DNA from: Leifsonia sp. 466MF
GTDB taxonomy: Bacteria > Actinomycetota > Actinomycetes > Actinomycetales > Microbacteriaceae
Direction: 5' to 3'
Length of the DNA stretch: 64,000 nucleotides
Assembly: GCF_900100265.1 (NCBI RefSeq)
Contig: NZ_LT629696.1
Coordinates: forward strand, 3,038,001-3,102,000
Made by a program: the position numbers and the translations under genes. This document shows positions 1-8,565 of the stretch, piece by piece; the stretch's first letter is position 1, and each line of letters begins with the position of its first letter. The notes under the pieces were generated by a model. That model saw only the letters and a list, made by a program, of their open reading frames with translations. It ran no database searches and had not been told where the DNA came from.

Positions 1-816
1 GGCATCCTGTACTACCGCAAGGACCTCGTCCCGGAGCCCCCGAAGACGTGGGACGACATGCTCAAGGACTGTGACATCGCCAAGGCGAAGGGCATCGGCT
101 GCTACGCCGGTCAGTTCGCCCAGTACGAGGGCCTCACGGTGAACGTCGCCGAGGCGATCAACACCAACGGCGGCACGATCGTCGGTGAGGACGGCAAGAA
201 GGTCACCGTCGACAGCGACGAGGCGAAGGCGGGTCTGACCCGACTGGTGGACGGCTTCAAGAACGGGCAGATCCCGGCCGAAGCCATCACCTACCAGGAG
301 GAGCAGGGCCGGCAGGCGTTCGAGGCCGGCAAGCTGATGTTCCTGCGCAACTGGCCGTACGTGTACAACCTGGCCAAGACCGACGGCTCCTCGACGGTGA
401 AGGACACCTTCGGCATCGCGCCGCTCCCGGGCATCAGCGCGGACAAGCCGGGCGTCTCCAGCCTCGGTGGCCACAACGCCGCGATCAGCGTGTACTCCAA
501 GCACAAGGCGACCGCCTTCGAGTTCCTGAAGTTCCTGCAGAGCGAAGAGACGCAGAAGTTCTTCGTGACCCAGGGCTCTCTGGCACCGGTCGTGTCCTCG
601 CTGTACGACGACGCGGCGCTGAACAGCCAGCTGCCGTACCTGTCGACGCTGAAGACCTCGATCGAGAACGCGGTCCCGCGTCCGGTGTCTCCGTTCTATC
701 CGGCCATCACCAAGGCCGTGCAGGACAACGCGTACGCCGCCCTCAAGGGCGACAAGACGGTCGACGAAGCCCTGAAGGACATGGCATCGGCGATCAACAC
801 CGCCAGCGCCGGCTGA
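1..816 (+). CDS. Sugar ABC transporter substrate-binding protein, 5' part missing
   Basis: The frame is open from base 1, so the N-terminal part, including the signal peptide, lies outside the window; 271 residues remain. The fragment starts at GILYYRKDLVPEPPKTWDD and keeps the lobe pattern of family 1 binding proteins (GKLMFLRNWPYVYN, then a glycine-rich GHNAAISVYSKHK stretch). The ending, with SPFYPAITKAVQDNAYAAL, resembles ThuE/LpqY trehalose-type binders. It would be a lipid-anchored extracellular receptor handing a sugar, perhaps an alpha-disaccharide, to the two permeases that follow. A strong hairpin separates it from them. The ligand is inference. Confidence 0.85.
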   Translation, partial: GILYYRKDLVPEPPKTWDDMLKDCDIAKAKGIGCYAGQFAQYEGLTVNVAEAINTNGGTIVGEDGKKVTVDSDEAKAGLTRLVDGFKNGQIPAEAITYQEEQGRQAFEAGKLMFLRNWPYVYNLAKTDGSSTVKDTFGIAPLPGISADKPGVSSLGGHNAAISVYSKHKATAFEFLKFLQSEETQKFFVTQGSLAPVVSSLYDDAALNSQLPYLSTLKTSIENAVPRPVSPFYPAITKAVQDNAYAALKGDKTVDEALKDMASAINTASAG

Positions 817-834
817 TCCCGGCCTGAAACGGTT

Positions 835-866
835 GCCGGGCGGCGGGACCTCTCCCGCCGCCCGGC
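835..866 (+). terminator. Strong hairpin between binding-protein and permease genes
   Basis: A perfect 14-bp stem (835-848 with 853-866) closes on a 4-base loop just after the binding-protein stop codon. No T-run follows, so it is probably not a full terminator. In known sugar-binding-protein operons such a hairpin protects the upstream mRNA and lowers downstream expression, giving more receptor than permease. Confidence 0.6.
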
Positions 867-899
867 CCCTCTCCTTCCGACAAGCATCCGGAGGCACAC

Positions 900-1943
900 A
901 TGTCAACGTCGAACGTCGTCGCCCCCTCATCCACCAGTACCGGTAAGAACGGCAAGCCGCCGATCCGCGCCGGCGCGAAGCGGCAGCGTGCCCAGCAGAG
1001 TCGCTGGGCCTTCTACCTGATCATCCCCACCCTGGTCCTGCTCGCGGTCGTGATCGGCTACCCGGTCGTCTCGGCGATCGTGATGTCCTTCCAGAAGGAC
1101 GCGGGTCTCGACCCGGCGACCGGCCTGTTCGTGCAGGGCGGGTTCGCCGGTTTCCAGAACTACGCCCACTGGCTGCTCCAGCAGTGTCAGGGCCCCAACG
1201 GCACCACGATCTCCTGCCCGCCCGGCAACCTCGGCTCCAGCTTCTGGAGCGCCGTGTTCGTCACCTTCTTCTTCACGGTGACGACCGTCATCCTCGAGAC
1301 CGGCCTGGGCCTCTGGTTCGCGCTGATCATGAACCGCGCGTTCCGCGGCCGCGGCCTCGTCCGTGCGGCGATCCTGATCCCGTGGGCGATCCCCACCGCG
1401 GTCACCGCGAAGCTGTGGTTCTTCATCTTTTCGGTCGCCGGTGTCGCCAACGCGGTCCTCGGCGCCCACATCCTGTGGACGTCGGATGAGTGGGCGTCCC
1501 GGTTCGCGGTCATCATCGCCGACACCTGGAAGACCACGCCGTTCATGGCGCTGCTGATCCTGGCCGGTCTGCAGATCATCCCGGAGGAGGTCTACGAGGC
1601 CGCGAAGGTCGACGGCGCGACCACCTGGCAGCGCTTCTGGCGCGTGACCATGCCGCTGCTGAAGCCGGCACTCATGGTCGCGATCCTGTTCCGTGTGCTC
1701 GACGCCCTCCGCATCTACGACCTGCCGCAGATCCTCACCGGCGGTGGAGGTGGTACAGGCCATGCCACGACCACGTTGTCCATCCTGGTGGTCGATCAGA
1801 TCAGGCAGGGCTTCAACAGCGCGGCCGCCCTGTCCACCATCACGTTCATCATCATCTTCCTGATCGCCTTCATCTTCGTCCGGCTCCTCGGGACGAACGT
1901 CGTGCGAACGCAGGAGGACCAGCAGAAGGGGGCGAAGCGATGA
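900..1943 (+). CDS. Sugar ABC transporter permease, MalF type
   Basis: This 347-residue inner-membrane permease has about six hydrophobic segments, the first near residues 36-64. The EAA loop that docks the ATPase is clear at about 229-254 (EEVYEAAKVDGA then MPLLKP). An outward-facing loop at 64-115 holds two cysteines (96, 106) that could form a disulfide. The ATG follows GGAGG at 890-894. It overlaps the next permease gene by ATGA. No ATP-binding gene is nearby, so it probably uses a shared MsiK-like ATPase encoded elsewhere; that is inference from other actinobacteria. Confidence 0.92.
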   Translation: MSTSNVVAPSSTSTGKNGKPPIRAGAKRQRAQQSRWAFYLIIPTLVLLAVVIGYPVVSAIVMSFQKDAGLDPATGLFVQGGFAGFQNYAHWLLQQCQGPNGTTISCPPGNLGSSFWSAVFVTFFFTVTTVILETGLGLWFALIMNRAFRGRGLVRAAILIPWAIPTAVTAKLWFFIFSVAGVANAVLGAHILWTSDEWASRFAVIIADTWKTTPFMALLILAGLQIIPEEVYEAAKVDGATTWQRFWRVTMPLLKPALMVAILFRVLDALRIYDLPQILTGGGGGTGHATTTLSILVVDQIRQGFNSAAALSTITFIIIFLIAFIFVRLLGTNVVRTQEDQQKGAKR

Positions 1944-2854
1944 CCGCCGTCGCCGGCCAGGCAGCAGCGACCGCCGAGGCGGGAGCTCTCCCTCGTACCC
2001 AGACCAAGAACCGTGGCAGGCAGCGCCGCCGCAACGCCGGTCTCCGCACCGGCATCCAGGCGATCGTGATCGTGCTGTGGTGCTTGCTGCCCTTCTACTG
2101 GATGGTCGTGACCTCGTTCCGGGATGTCGGCTTCACCAACGACAACACCCCGTGGATCACGCACTTCACCTGGGACAACTACGTCACCGCCCTCTCGACC
2201 AACCTGGGCAACCACCTCGGCCAGGCGCTGCTGAACTCGCTGTTCATCGGCATCTGCGTCACGGTGATCTCCCTGGTCGTCGGCATCTTCGCCTCGTACG
2301 CCCTCGCCCGCCTGGACTTCAAGTTCAAGGGCATCGTGCTGGGGATCATCCTCGCCGCCTCGATGTTCCCGGGCGTCGCGCTGATCACCCCGCTGTTCCA
2401 GCTGTTCACCAACATCGGCTGGATGGGCACCTACCAGGCGCTGATCATCCCGGAGATCTCCTTCGCCCTCCCCCTGACCGTCTACACGCTCAACTCGTTC
2501 TTCCGCGAGATGCCGTGGGACCTGGAGGAGGCCGCGCGGATCGACGGGTGCACCCAGGCGCAGGCATTCAGGAAGATCATCCTCCCGCTGGCGGCTCCCG
2601 CCGTGTTCACGACGGCGATCCTGGCGTTCATCTCGTCGTGGAACGAGTTCCTGATCTCCAGCCAGCTGTCGAGCGACGCGACCCAGCCGGTCACCGTGGC
2701 CATCGCCTCCTTCACCGGCAGCCAGCCGCATCAGGAGCCGTACACCGCGGTCATGGCAGCCGGTACGATCGTGACCGTGCCGCTGATCATCCTGGTGCTG
2801 ATCTTCCAGCGGCGCATCGTGGCCGGACTCACGGCCGGTGGCGTGAAGGGCTGA
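1940..2854 (+). CDS. Sugar ABC transporter permease, MalG type
   Basis: I start this 304-residue gene at the ATG overlapping the stop of the MalF-type gene (ATGA, 1940-1943). The same frame stays open further upstream, but that part is a shadow of the upstream gene. The first membrane span begins near residue 35 after a basic, disordered N-terminus. The EAA loop is present (PWDLEEAARIDGC then KIILPL). It ends VAGLTAGGVKG, the usual end of this family. It forms the heterodimeric channel with the preceding permease. Confidence 0.92.
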   Translation: MTAVAGQAAATAEAGALPRTQTKNRGRQRRRNAGLRTGIQAIVIVLWCLLPFYWMVVTSFRDVGFTNDNTPWITHFTWDNYVTALSTNLGNHLGQALLNSLFIGICVTVISLVVGIFASYALARLDFKFKGIVLGIILAASMFPGVALITPLFQLFTNIGWMGTYQALIIPEISFALPLTVYTLNSFFREMPWDLEEAARIDGCTQAQAFRKIILPLAAPAVFTTAILAFISSWNEFLISSQLSSDATQPVTVAIASFTGSQPHQEPYTAVMAAGTIVTVPLIILVLIFQRRIVAGLTAGGVKG

Positions 2855-2858
2855 TCGT

Positions 2859-3098
2859 ATGCGCTGGAGCGACTCCCGCGAGGTCGTCGACGTCGGCCTC
2901 GGCTTCGTCGGGTTCTTCGCGGTGGCGTTCCTCGGGATCACCGTCTTCTGCGAACTGACCGGCGAACCGGCCCTCGGCTGGGCGCTCACCCTCCTCGTAC
3001 TCGTCCTCGCCTTCATCGGCCTCCTGCAGCTGCGCCGCCGCATCATCGCGCGGCGGCAGGAGGCCGAGGAGGCGCGGCTCGAGCACCAGGACTCCTGA
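2859..3098 (+). CDS. Small two-span membrane protein
   Basis: This 79-residue protein starts 4 bases after the permease stop. It has two hydrophobic segments (about residues 10-30 and 38-57), then a basic stretch LRRRIIARRQ and an acidic charged tail. I do not recognise a family. Its place between permeases and the LacI gene suggests co-transcription. A role in the transporter is only guilt by association. Confidence 0.7.
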   Translation: MRWSDSREVVDVGLGFVGFFAVAFLGITVFCELTGEPALGWALTLLVLVLAFIGLLQLRRRIIARRQEAEEARLEHQDS

Positions 3099-3111
3099 AC
3101 GGAGCCGGGCG

Positions 3112-4119
3112 ATGGCAGGGATCGAGGAGGTCGCGCGCGCGACCGGGGTCTCCACGGCCACCGTCTCCCGGGCGCTGCGCGGTCTGCCGAACGTCTCGGA
3201 CAAGACGCGGGCGGCGGTGCGCCGCGCGGCGGACGAGCTCGGCTACGTCGCTTCGTCGAGCGCGTCTGGTCTCGCCAGCGGCCGCACCCTGGCCATGGGG
3301 GTCGTCGTCCCGTCGGTGAGCCGGTGGTTCTACACCCAGGTGCTGGAGGGGGTGGATGCGGAGCTGCGGTCGGCGAGCTACGACATGATCCTCTTCAACC
3401 TCGGGGGTCATCGCGGCGACCGGGAGCGCGTCTTCCACCGCAGCATCCTGCGCAAGCGCACCGACGCCCTGCTCGCGCTGTGCCTCGACTTCACGACGGA
3501 GGAGCGGGAGCAGCTGGCGACGCTCGGACATCCGACGATCGTCGTCGGCGGACCGGTCAAGGGTCTCCGCAGCGTCGGCATCGACGAGACCTCGACCGCT
3601 TACACCGCGACCTCCCACCTCATCTCGCTCGGTCACACCGCGATCGCGCACCTGGGCGGCGAGGACGAGGAAGGCCTGAACAGCCAGGTGCCGATCGGGC
3701 GCCTGCACGGGTTCAAGGATGCAATGCGGGACGCGGGTCTCCCGGTGCGTCCCGAGTGGGTCATCCCCGGCGGGTTCTCGCTGCCCGAGAGCCGCGCGGC
3801 GATGAACCGGCTGCTGGATGCGCCCGGCCCCCGGCCGACCGCGGTGTTCGCGGGCTCGGACGAGATGGCGTTCGGTGCCATCCTCGCGGCGGGCGACCAC
3901 GGCCTGCGGGTGCCGGACGACCTGTCGGTGATCGGCATCGACGACCACGACTATGCCGCCGGATTCGGGCTCACCACGATGGCGCAGGACCCGTTCGAGC
4001 AGGGGGCGACCGCCGCGCGCATCCTGCTGGACGAGCTCGCCGGCGCCGAACCGCGCACCGGATCGGTGGGGTCGCCGGTCAGCCTGGTGGTCCGCTCGTC
4101 CACCGCACCGCCGCGCTGA
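3112..4119 (+). CDS. LacI-family transcriptional regulator
   Basis: This 335-residue repressor has an N-terminal LacI helix-turn-helix (residues 2-25, EEVARATGVSTATVSRAL), a hinge helix ending near LASGRT at about 60, and a periplasmic-binding-protein-like effector domain. It starts 13 bases after the small membrane protein and reads with the sugar importer, so it very likely controls that operon in response to the imported sugar or a product. Its target operator would lie upstream of the binding-protein gene, outside the window. Confidence 0.9.
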   Translation: MAGIEEVARATGVSTATVSRALRGLPNVSDKTRAAVRRAADELGYVASSSASGLASGRTLAMGVVVPSVSRWFYTQVLEGVDAELRSASYDMILFNLGGHRGDRERVFHRSILRKRTDALLALCLDFTTEEREQLATLGHPTIVVGGPVKGLRSVGIDETSTAYTATSHLISLGHTAIAHLGGEDEEGLNSQVPIGRLHGFKDAMRDAGLPVRPEWVIPGGFSLPESRAAMNRLLDAPGPRPTAVFAGSDEMAFGAILAAGDHGLRVPDDLSVIGIDDHDYAAGFGLTTMAQDPFEQGATAARILLDELAGAEPRTGSVGSPVSLVVRSSTAPPR

Positions 4120-4243
4120 TGTCCCGTTGCGCGCCCGCTGTCTGAAAGAATGGTGAGGCGGCCATCCGGCTGAGCGCGCCTTTCGGGTAGGCACGGTCAG
4201 CTGACGGGGTCGCCCGTCGGGCTATCGGGGCCCACATGACGGG

Positions 4244-4276
4244 AAGAGCCGCCCTGACTAGGACAGGGCGGCTCTT
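4244..4276. terminator. Bidirectional terminator between lacI and MFS genes
   Basis: A perfect 13-bp stem (4244-4256 with 4264-4276, arm AAGAGCCGCCCTG) closes on a 7-base loop between two converging genes. There is no clear T-run on either side, as is common in actinobacteria. It can serve both strands. Confidence 0.75.
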
Positions 4277-4313
4277 CGAATTCGGTGGGAACGTTTCCGC
4301 ACGGCGGTTCTCG

Positions 4314-5552
4314 TCAGTCGGCGTCGGCGAGCGACAGCACCTCGGCCTCCTGCTGCGGAGTCTCTGCGGGTGCATCCACCCGCTTCAGGTGCTTGTGGCC
4401 CATCATGATCAGCGCCGCCGCGATCAGCACCGAGATGGCTCCGGCGTAGAACGGCATGGCCGGACCGACGGTGTCGGCGAGGAGCGTCGCGGCCGGCGGG
4501 GCGACGGCGCCGCCGAGGAAGCGGACGCCCGAGTAGGCGCTCGACGCCACGGATCGCGGTAGATCGGTCGCCTCCATGACGCACTCGGTGAGCACGGTGT
4601 TCAGGATGCCCAGCAGCAGTCCGCCGACGATCACGCAGACGATGAGCGCGACCAGCGAGCCGACGAAGAGCCCGGCGGCCAGAAGGTCGAGCGCGAGCAA
4701 GGGCATGACGAGCCAGAGCACACGCGTGCGCGGGAGGCGGGCCGTGAGGAGCGGCGCGACCCAGACCGAGGTCACGGCGAGGGCGACGCCCCAGCCGAAG
4801 AAGATCAGGCCGAGCGTGATGGCATCCTCGACCCCGAGCGGTACGAGCGCGAACGGCGTGTAGGCGAGCAGCACGAAGAAGCCGATGTTGTAGAACAGGG
4901 CGGCGCCGGCGAGGAAGCCGAGCGCGGGCCGTCCGAGAGCGCGGAACGGCGCGGACAGCTTCGTGGGCTGTGGCTTCTCCGGGTTCTTCTTGAGGAGCGC
5001 GACGATCGCGATGAACCCGATCGCCATCAGGGTCGCGGTGCCGAAGAACGGCCCGCGCCAGCTCCAGCTGCCGAGCAGGCCGCCGAGGAGCGGTCCGATC
5101 GCGATGCCGAGTCCCAGGGCGGCCTCGTAGAGGATGATCGCCGCCGACGTCCCGCCCGACGCTGCCCCGACGATGGTCGCGAGCGCGGTGGAGATGAACA
5201 GCGCGTTGCCGAGCCCCCAGCCGGCACGGAACCCGATGATCGACTCGACGTTCTGCGACAGGCCGGCGGCGAGCGCGAACACGACGATCAGGGCGAGGCC
5301 GATGAGCAGCGTCCTCTTCGCCCCGATGCGGCTCGAGATCCAGCTGGTGAAGAACATGGCGGCGCCGGTGATGAGCAGATAGCTGGTGAACAGCATCTCC
5401 GTCTCGGTCGGCGTCGCCTCCAGGCTCTTCGCGATCGCGGGCAGGATCGGGTCGACGAGGCCGATGCCCATGAAGGCGATGACGGAGGCGAAGGCGACGG
5501 CCCAGACGGCGGTCGGCTGCTTCAGGATGCTGGTGGGGCGTTCGTGGGACAT
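4314..5552 (-). CDS. MFS transporter, drug-efflux type
   Basis: This 412-residue, 12-span major facilitator protein has motif A between spans 2 and 3 (SSRIGAKRTLLIG) and motif C in span 5 (ALGLGIAIGPLLGG), the mark of drug/H+ antiporters. AAGGAG lies upstream of the ATG at a rather long distance. It follows the MarR gene on the same strand by 65 bases. A MarR-MFS pair usually means efflux induced by the toxic compound that MarR senses. The compound cannot be told from sequence. Confidence 0.88.
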   Translation of the reverse strand: MSHERPTSILKQPTAVWAVAFASVIAFMGIGLVDPILPAIAKSLEATPTETEMLFTSYLLITGAAMFFTSWISSRIGAKRTLLIGLALIVVFALAAGLSQNVESIIGFRAGWGLGNALFISTALATIVGAASGGTSAAIILYEAALGLGIAIGPLLGGLLGSWSWRGPFFGTATLMAIGFIAIVALLKKNPEKPQPTKLSAPFRALGRPALGFLAGAALFYNIGFFVLLAYTPFALVPLGVEDAITLGLIFFGWGVALAVTSVWVAPLLTARLPRTRVLWLVMPLLALDLLAAGLFVGSLVALIVCVIVGGLLLGILNTVLTECVMEATDLPRSVASSAYSGVRFLGGAVAPPAATLLADTVGPAMPFYAGAISVLIAAALIMMGHKHLKRVDAPAETPQQEAEVLSLADAD

Positions 5553-5617
5553 GAAGGGGAGACGGCTCCTTGCCGGTCGGTGGTGCGGAGAGAGGGGATG
5601 TGGCGACGGGATGCGGC

Positions 5618-6082
5618 TCAGCCGCGGCCGGCCAGAGCGGCCGAGGCGGCCGTGGAGAGGTCGACGCGTGATCCGATGATCTCGACGGTGGCGCGCATGG
5701 CGGCGAGTTCGTCGTCGCTGAGGTCGGCGAACATCGGGACGAGCGCGGCGGACAGCTCATCACGCCACGTCTGGAGCGCGTCGGCGCCCTTCCCCGTGAT
5801 CGCGATCTGCCAGGCGCGCGCGTCGGAGCTGTCGGCGATGCGCTTGACCCACTCGGCGTCGACGAGGTTGCGGACGATCTTGGTCATCGTGGGCTGCGAT
5901 ACCCGGCTGTGCTCGGCGAGCTCGCCGAGGCGCATGGGGCCGACCGTCTGCAGCACGCTGAGGGTGCGCCAGGTGGCGGGCGACTCGGTGCTGCCGGTCA
6001 CCCGGGCCGCGAGCCGGGTGAGACGGTGGGCGGCGACCACGAGGTCGCCGAGGATCTGGTGGAGTTCGGGGGTCTCGGGCAT
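5618..6082 (-). CDS. MarR-family regulator
   Basis: This 154-residue winged-helix protein has the core LGELAEHSRVSQPTMTKIVRNL followed by a wing with SDARAWQIAIT. I take the ATG at 6082 (MPETPELH). A longer reading from 6118 would start inside the promoter. The -10 box TATAAT (6090-6095) ends 7 bases before the ATG and no ribosome site is visible, so the mRNA is probably leaderless. It is the first gene of the marR-MFS unit and probably represses itself and the exporter. Confidence 0.88.
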   Translation of the reverse strand: MPETPELHQILGDLVVAAHRLTRLAARVTGSTESPATWRTLSVLQTVGPMRLGELAEHSRVSQPTMTKIVRNLVDAEWVKRIADSSDARAWQIAITGKGADALQTWRDELSAALVPMFADLSDDELAAMRATVEIIGSRVDLSTAASAALAGRG

Positions 6083-6089
6083 GAGACCA

Positions 6090-6118
6090 ATTATATATAG
6101 CTTGCCTATGTTTATCAA
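6090..6118 (-). promoter_or_regulatory. Near-consensus sigma-70-type promoter for marR
   Basis: Read on the minus strand: TTGATA (6113-6118), 17 bases, TATAAT (6090-6095). The spacer contains TAG-N5-CTA, a small dyad that could bind MarR. The -35 box overlaps the stop codon of the methyltransferase gene upstream. The region is conspicuously AT-rich compared with its surroundings. Confidence 0.75.
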
Positions 6119-6771
6119 ACGTCGCGGCGCGCGAGCACGTAGCCCTGGGGCGACTTCTCCGGCGGCACCGCCTGCCGGATGAGCTCAGCGGTCACCGTGA
6201 ACCCTGCCTCGACGAGCCGCTCCCTGACCCGGTCGGGATGCTGTCGCCGGGTGTGGAGGTCGAGGTCGTGCCCGTAGGCGTGCGTGAGGTGCACGACGTC
6301 CTCCCCCACCTGGAAGGCGAGGAGGAGGATCCCGCCCGGCCGGACGACACGGGCGAACTCCGCGTAGAGCTCCCCCTGGCGCTCCTCCGGCGTGTGGATG
6401 ACGGAGTACCACGCGAGCGCTCCGGCGAGCGCGCCGTCCGCGAACGGAAGGGCCGCCATCGTCCCGACTTCGAACCGAACAGCAGGATGCTCGCGCCGGG
6501 CCACCTCGATCATCCCGGGCGACAGGTCGACGCCGACGACCTCCAGTCCGAGTCCCGCCAGGTACCCGGCGATGCGGCCGGGACCGCATCCCAGATCCCC
6601 CACCGGGCCGCCTCCGCCGCGCGCCACCTGCTCCGCGAAGACGCCGAGCATGGCGCGGTCGAACTCGCTTCCCGCGAGGTGGTCGCGAAGCAGGTCGGCG
6701 TAGTCCTGGGCGACGGTGTCGTAGGCGAGACGGGTGGCAGTCACATCGGCGGGCTCGGTCACGCGACTCAT
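6115..6771 (-). CDS. SAM-dependent methyltransferase, class I
   Basis: This 218-residue protein has the SAM-binding glycine loop VGDLGCGPGRIAGYL (about residues 57-71), an acidic ribose-binding position in VVGVDLSPGMI, and the later LAGALAWYSVIH and LLLAFQVGE strands. It matches the methyltransferase-11/25 fold. The substrate is unknown. The ATG overlaps the end of the NmrA-like gene (ATGA), so the two are co-transcribed, and its stop lies inside the marR promoter. Confidence 0.85.
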   Translation of the reverse strand: MSRVTEPADVTATRLAYDTVAQDYADLLRDHLAGSEFDRAMLGVFAEQVARGGGGPVGDLGCGPGRIAGYLAGLGLEVVGVDLSPGMIEVARREHPAVRFEVGTMAALPFADGALAGALAWYSVIHTPEERQGELYAEFARVVRPGGILLLAFQVGEDVVHLTHAYGHDLDLHTRRQHPDRVRERLVEAGFTVTAELIRQAVPPEKSPQGYVLARRDV

Positions 6772-7562
6772 CGTAGGGCGGAGGACCGACCCGGCACGTT
6801 CTCAGACGCCGCGAGCTCGCGGACGAACTCCGCCCAGGTGCGCGTGCCCCGGGTCGCCGCCGGGCCGGCGAGATTCTCTCCCGCTCGATAGGCGCGGCCG
6901 ACCGCTCCCGGCAGCGGCAGCGCGATCGTGGGCCGGCGACGCCCGGTGTAGGCGCGCACCAGGTCGGGGATGTCCAGCACCTCCGGCCCCGCCAGGTCGG
7001 GCACCCGCCCTGCGGGATCCGCCAGCGCCAGCGACGCGAGTCGTTCTGCGACCTCCTCCCGGTGCACGGGCTCCAACCGCAGCCCGCGCGGCGCCGGGGT
7101 CAACGGCAGACGCGCCATCGCCCGGACCAGCGGCAGCATGAACTCGTGGAGCTGCGACACCGCCAGGATGCTCCAGGGCACCCCCGACGCGGCGATCGCT
7201 TTCTCGGCCTCGGCCTTCGCGCGGAAGTATCCGATCGGCATCCGCCCGGCCCCGACCACGGAGATGAGGATCAGATGGCCGACTCCCGCCCGGCGGGCGG
7301 CCTCTGCGACATTGGCGGCCGCCCTGTCGTCCCCGGTCGCGCCGCCGGCGAGGTGGAGCACCGTCCCCGCTCCGCCGAACGCATCCTCCAGTCCGTCGCC
7401 CGCGACGGTGTCGCCGCCGACATGGGTGATGCCGGGGTCCGTCCCAGCCTGCTGCGGGTGACGGCTGAGCACCCGCACGTCACGCCCTCCGGCGCGGAGC
7501 AGCGGGACCACGCTGCGCCCGATCCTGCCGGTACCTCCTGTCACCACGATGGTGTCGTTCAT
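6768..7562 (-). CDS. NmrA-like NAD(P)-binding epimerase/oxidoreductase, probable ECF41 partner
   Basis: This 264-residue protein opens with the Rossmann motif VVTGGTGRIGRSV (residues 5-17) and continues as an atypical short-chain dehydrogenase of the NmrA/epimerase type. AGGAGG lies 7 bases before the ATG at 7562. The frame is open further upstream, but that part runs into the divergent sigma gene. ECF41 sigma factors are known to sit beside COE genes (carboxymuconolactone decarboxylase, oxidoreductase or epimerase), and this is such a gene, divergent from the sigma factor at 7642. The substrate is unknown. Confidence 0.85.
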   Translation of the reverse strand: MNDTIVVTGGTGRIGRSVVPLLRAGGRDVRVLSRHPQQAGTDPGITHVGGDTVAGDGLEDAFGGAGTVLHLAGGATGDDRAAANVAEAARRAGVGHLILISVVGAGRMPIGYFRAKAEAEKAIAASGVPWSILAVSQLHEFMLPLVRAMARLPLTPAPRGLRLEPVHREEVAERLASLALADPAGRVPDLAGPEVLDIPDLVRAYTGRRRPTIALPLPGAVGRAYRAGENLAGPAATRGTRTWAEFVRELAASENVPGRSSALR

Positions 7563-7580
7563 GGCCGTCCTCCTGTCTCG

Positions 7581-7607
7581 TGTCACATCTGCCGTCTCCG
7601 GCTCGTC
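7581..7607 (+). promoter_or_regulatory. ECF41-type promoter in front of sigma gene
   Basis: TGTCACA (7581-7587), 16 bases, CGTC (7604-7607), on the plus strand. This is the target pattern I recall for ECF41 sigma factors. It points at the sigma gene, with 34 bases between the -10 element and the ATG, so it suggests autoregulation. The second ECF41 locus has the same layout at 16731-16757. Confidence 0.7.
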
Positions 7608-7641
7608 GATAGGGTGACGATCGAGAGACGGAGAACGTGAC

Positions 7642-8517
7642 ATGACGGATGCACGACCCCTCGCCGAGCACTTCGAGGCAGCACGACCGCGGCTCACCGC
7701 CATCGCCGGACGGCTGCTGTCGTCGCACGCCGACGCGGAGGACGCCGTGCAGGAGACCTGGCTGCGGTTGAGCCGCACCGACCCCGCCGGCATCGACAAC
7801 ATCGACGCCTGGCTGACCACGGTCGTGTCCCGGGTCTGCCTCGACCAACTGCGGTCGCCGCGCCGCACGCGGGAACGATCGTGGGAGGTCACCCCGTGGA
7901 TGGACGAGCCGGTCTCGACCCTCGGCGACCCCGCTGCAGAGGCGGAGCAGGGAGACCGCATCGCCACCGCGCTCCTCGTCGTGCTCGATGCGTTGAGCCC
8001 CGCCGAGCGCATCGCGTTCGTCCTGCACGACGTCTTCGGCCGGCCGTTCGAGGAGGTGGCGGAGGCGCTCGACCGCTCTCCGCAGGCCGCTCGTCAGCTG
8101 GCCTCGCGCGCTCGACGTCGCCTCCACGGCTCTCCGGACGCGGCACAGCCGGATCGGCGCCGGGCGCGACCGCTCGTCGACGCGTGGCTGGCGGCGGCGC
8201 AGCAGGGAGACGTGCGCCGCCTGCTGAGCCTCCTCGACGACGGCGCCGTGCTCGATGCCGACTACGGGACGAGTGAGCAGCATCTGGTCGGAGCCCAGGA
8301 GATCGCGGCCCAGGCCGTCCTCTCCGCCCGGCTCGCCGCCCACTCGACGCCGGTGCTGCTGGGCGGCCGTCCGGGCGTCGCGGCGGTGCTGTCGGGTCGC
8401 GTCGTCTCCGTCATGGCGTTCGAGATCGAGGACGACCGCATCGTCCGGCTCGACGTGCTCGCCGATCCCGCTCGCCTCGCGGACCTCGGCGTCGCCCGGG
8501 TGCTGGGCCTCGCGTGA
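7642..8517 (+). CDS. ECF41-like RNA polymerase sigma factor with SnoaL-type C-terminal domain
   Basis: This 291-residue factor has region 2 (about 8-75, with DAEDAVQETWLRL) and region 4 (about 105-160, with ALSPAERIAFVLHDVFG), fused to an NTF2/SnoaL-like domain (about 175-291). In ECF41 the extra domain replaces an anti-sigma factor. The linker motif that is WLPEP in classical members is WMDEP here (86-90). The DGGGK-type motif and NPDKL-type end are replaced by DYGTSE and ADPARL. It may therefore be a divergent branch with altered self-control. It faces its NmrA-like partner. Confidence 0.88.
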   Translation: MTDARPLAEHFEAARPRLTAIAGRLLSSHADAEDAVQETWLRLSRTDPAGIDNIDAWLTTVVSRVCLDQLRSPRRTRERSWEVTPWMDEPVSTLGDPAAEAEQGDRIATALLVVLDALSPAERIAFVLHDVFGRPFEEVAEALDRSPQAARQLASRARRRLHGSPDAAQPDRRRARPLVDAWLAAAQQGDVRRLLSLLDDGAVLDADYGTSEQHLVGAQEIAAQAVLSARLAAHSTPVLLGGRPGVAAVLSGRVVSVMAFEIEDDRIVRLDVLADPARLADLGVARVLGLA

Positions 8518-8520
8518 CGG

Positions 8521-8556
8521 CGAAGCGCCCCCGGCCGGGTGGCCGGGGGCGCTTCG
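8521..8556. terminator. Terminator after the sigma gene
   Basis: A perfect 16-bp stem (8521-8536 with 8541-8556) closes on 4 bases, starting 3 bases after the sigma-factor stop. It also lies just past the stop of the small minus-strand reading frame at 8566, so it could work in both directions. Confidence 0.85.
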
Positions 8557-8565
8557 TGGTGGGTG

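Noticed and set aside
4287..4298. GGGAACGTTTCC, resembling a CG-centred LacI operator
   Set aside because: It lies between the stop codons of two converging genes, with one arm mismatched and no promoter nearby.
4258..5763. Long alternative frame over the MFS exporter
   Set aside because: The 4314-5552 frame has 12 spans and MFS motifs. The other frame is Arg/Ala/Pro-rich without them.
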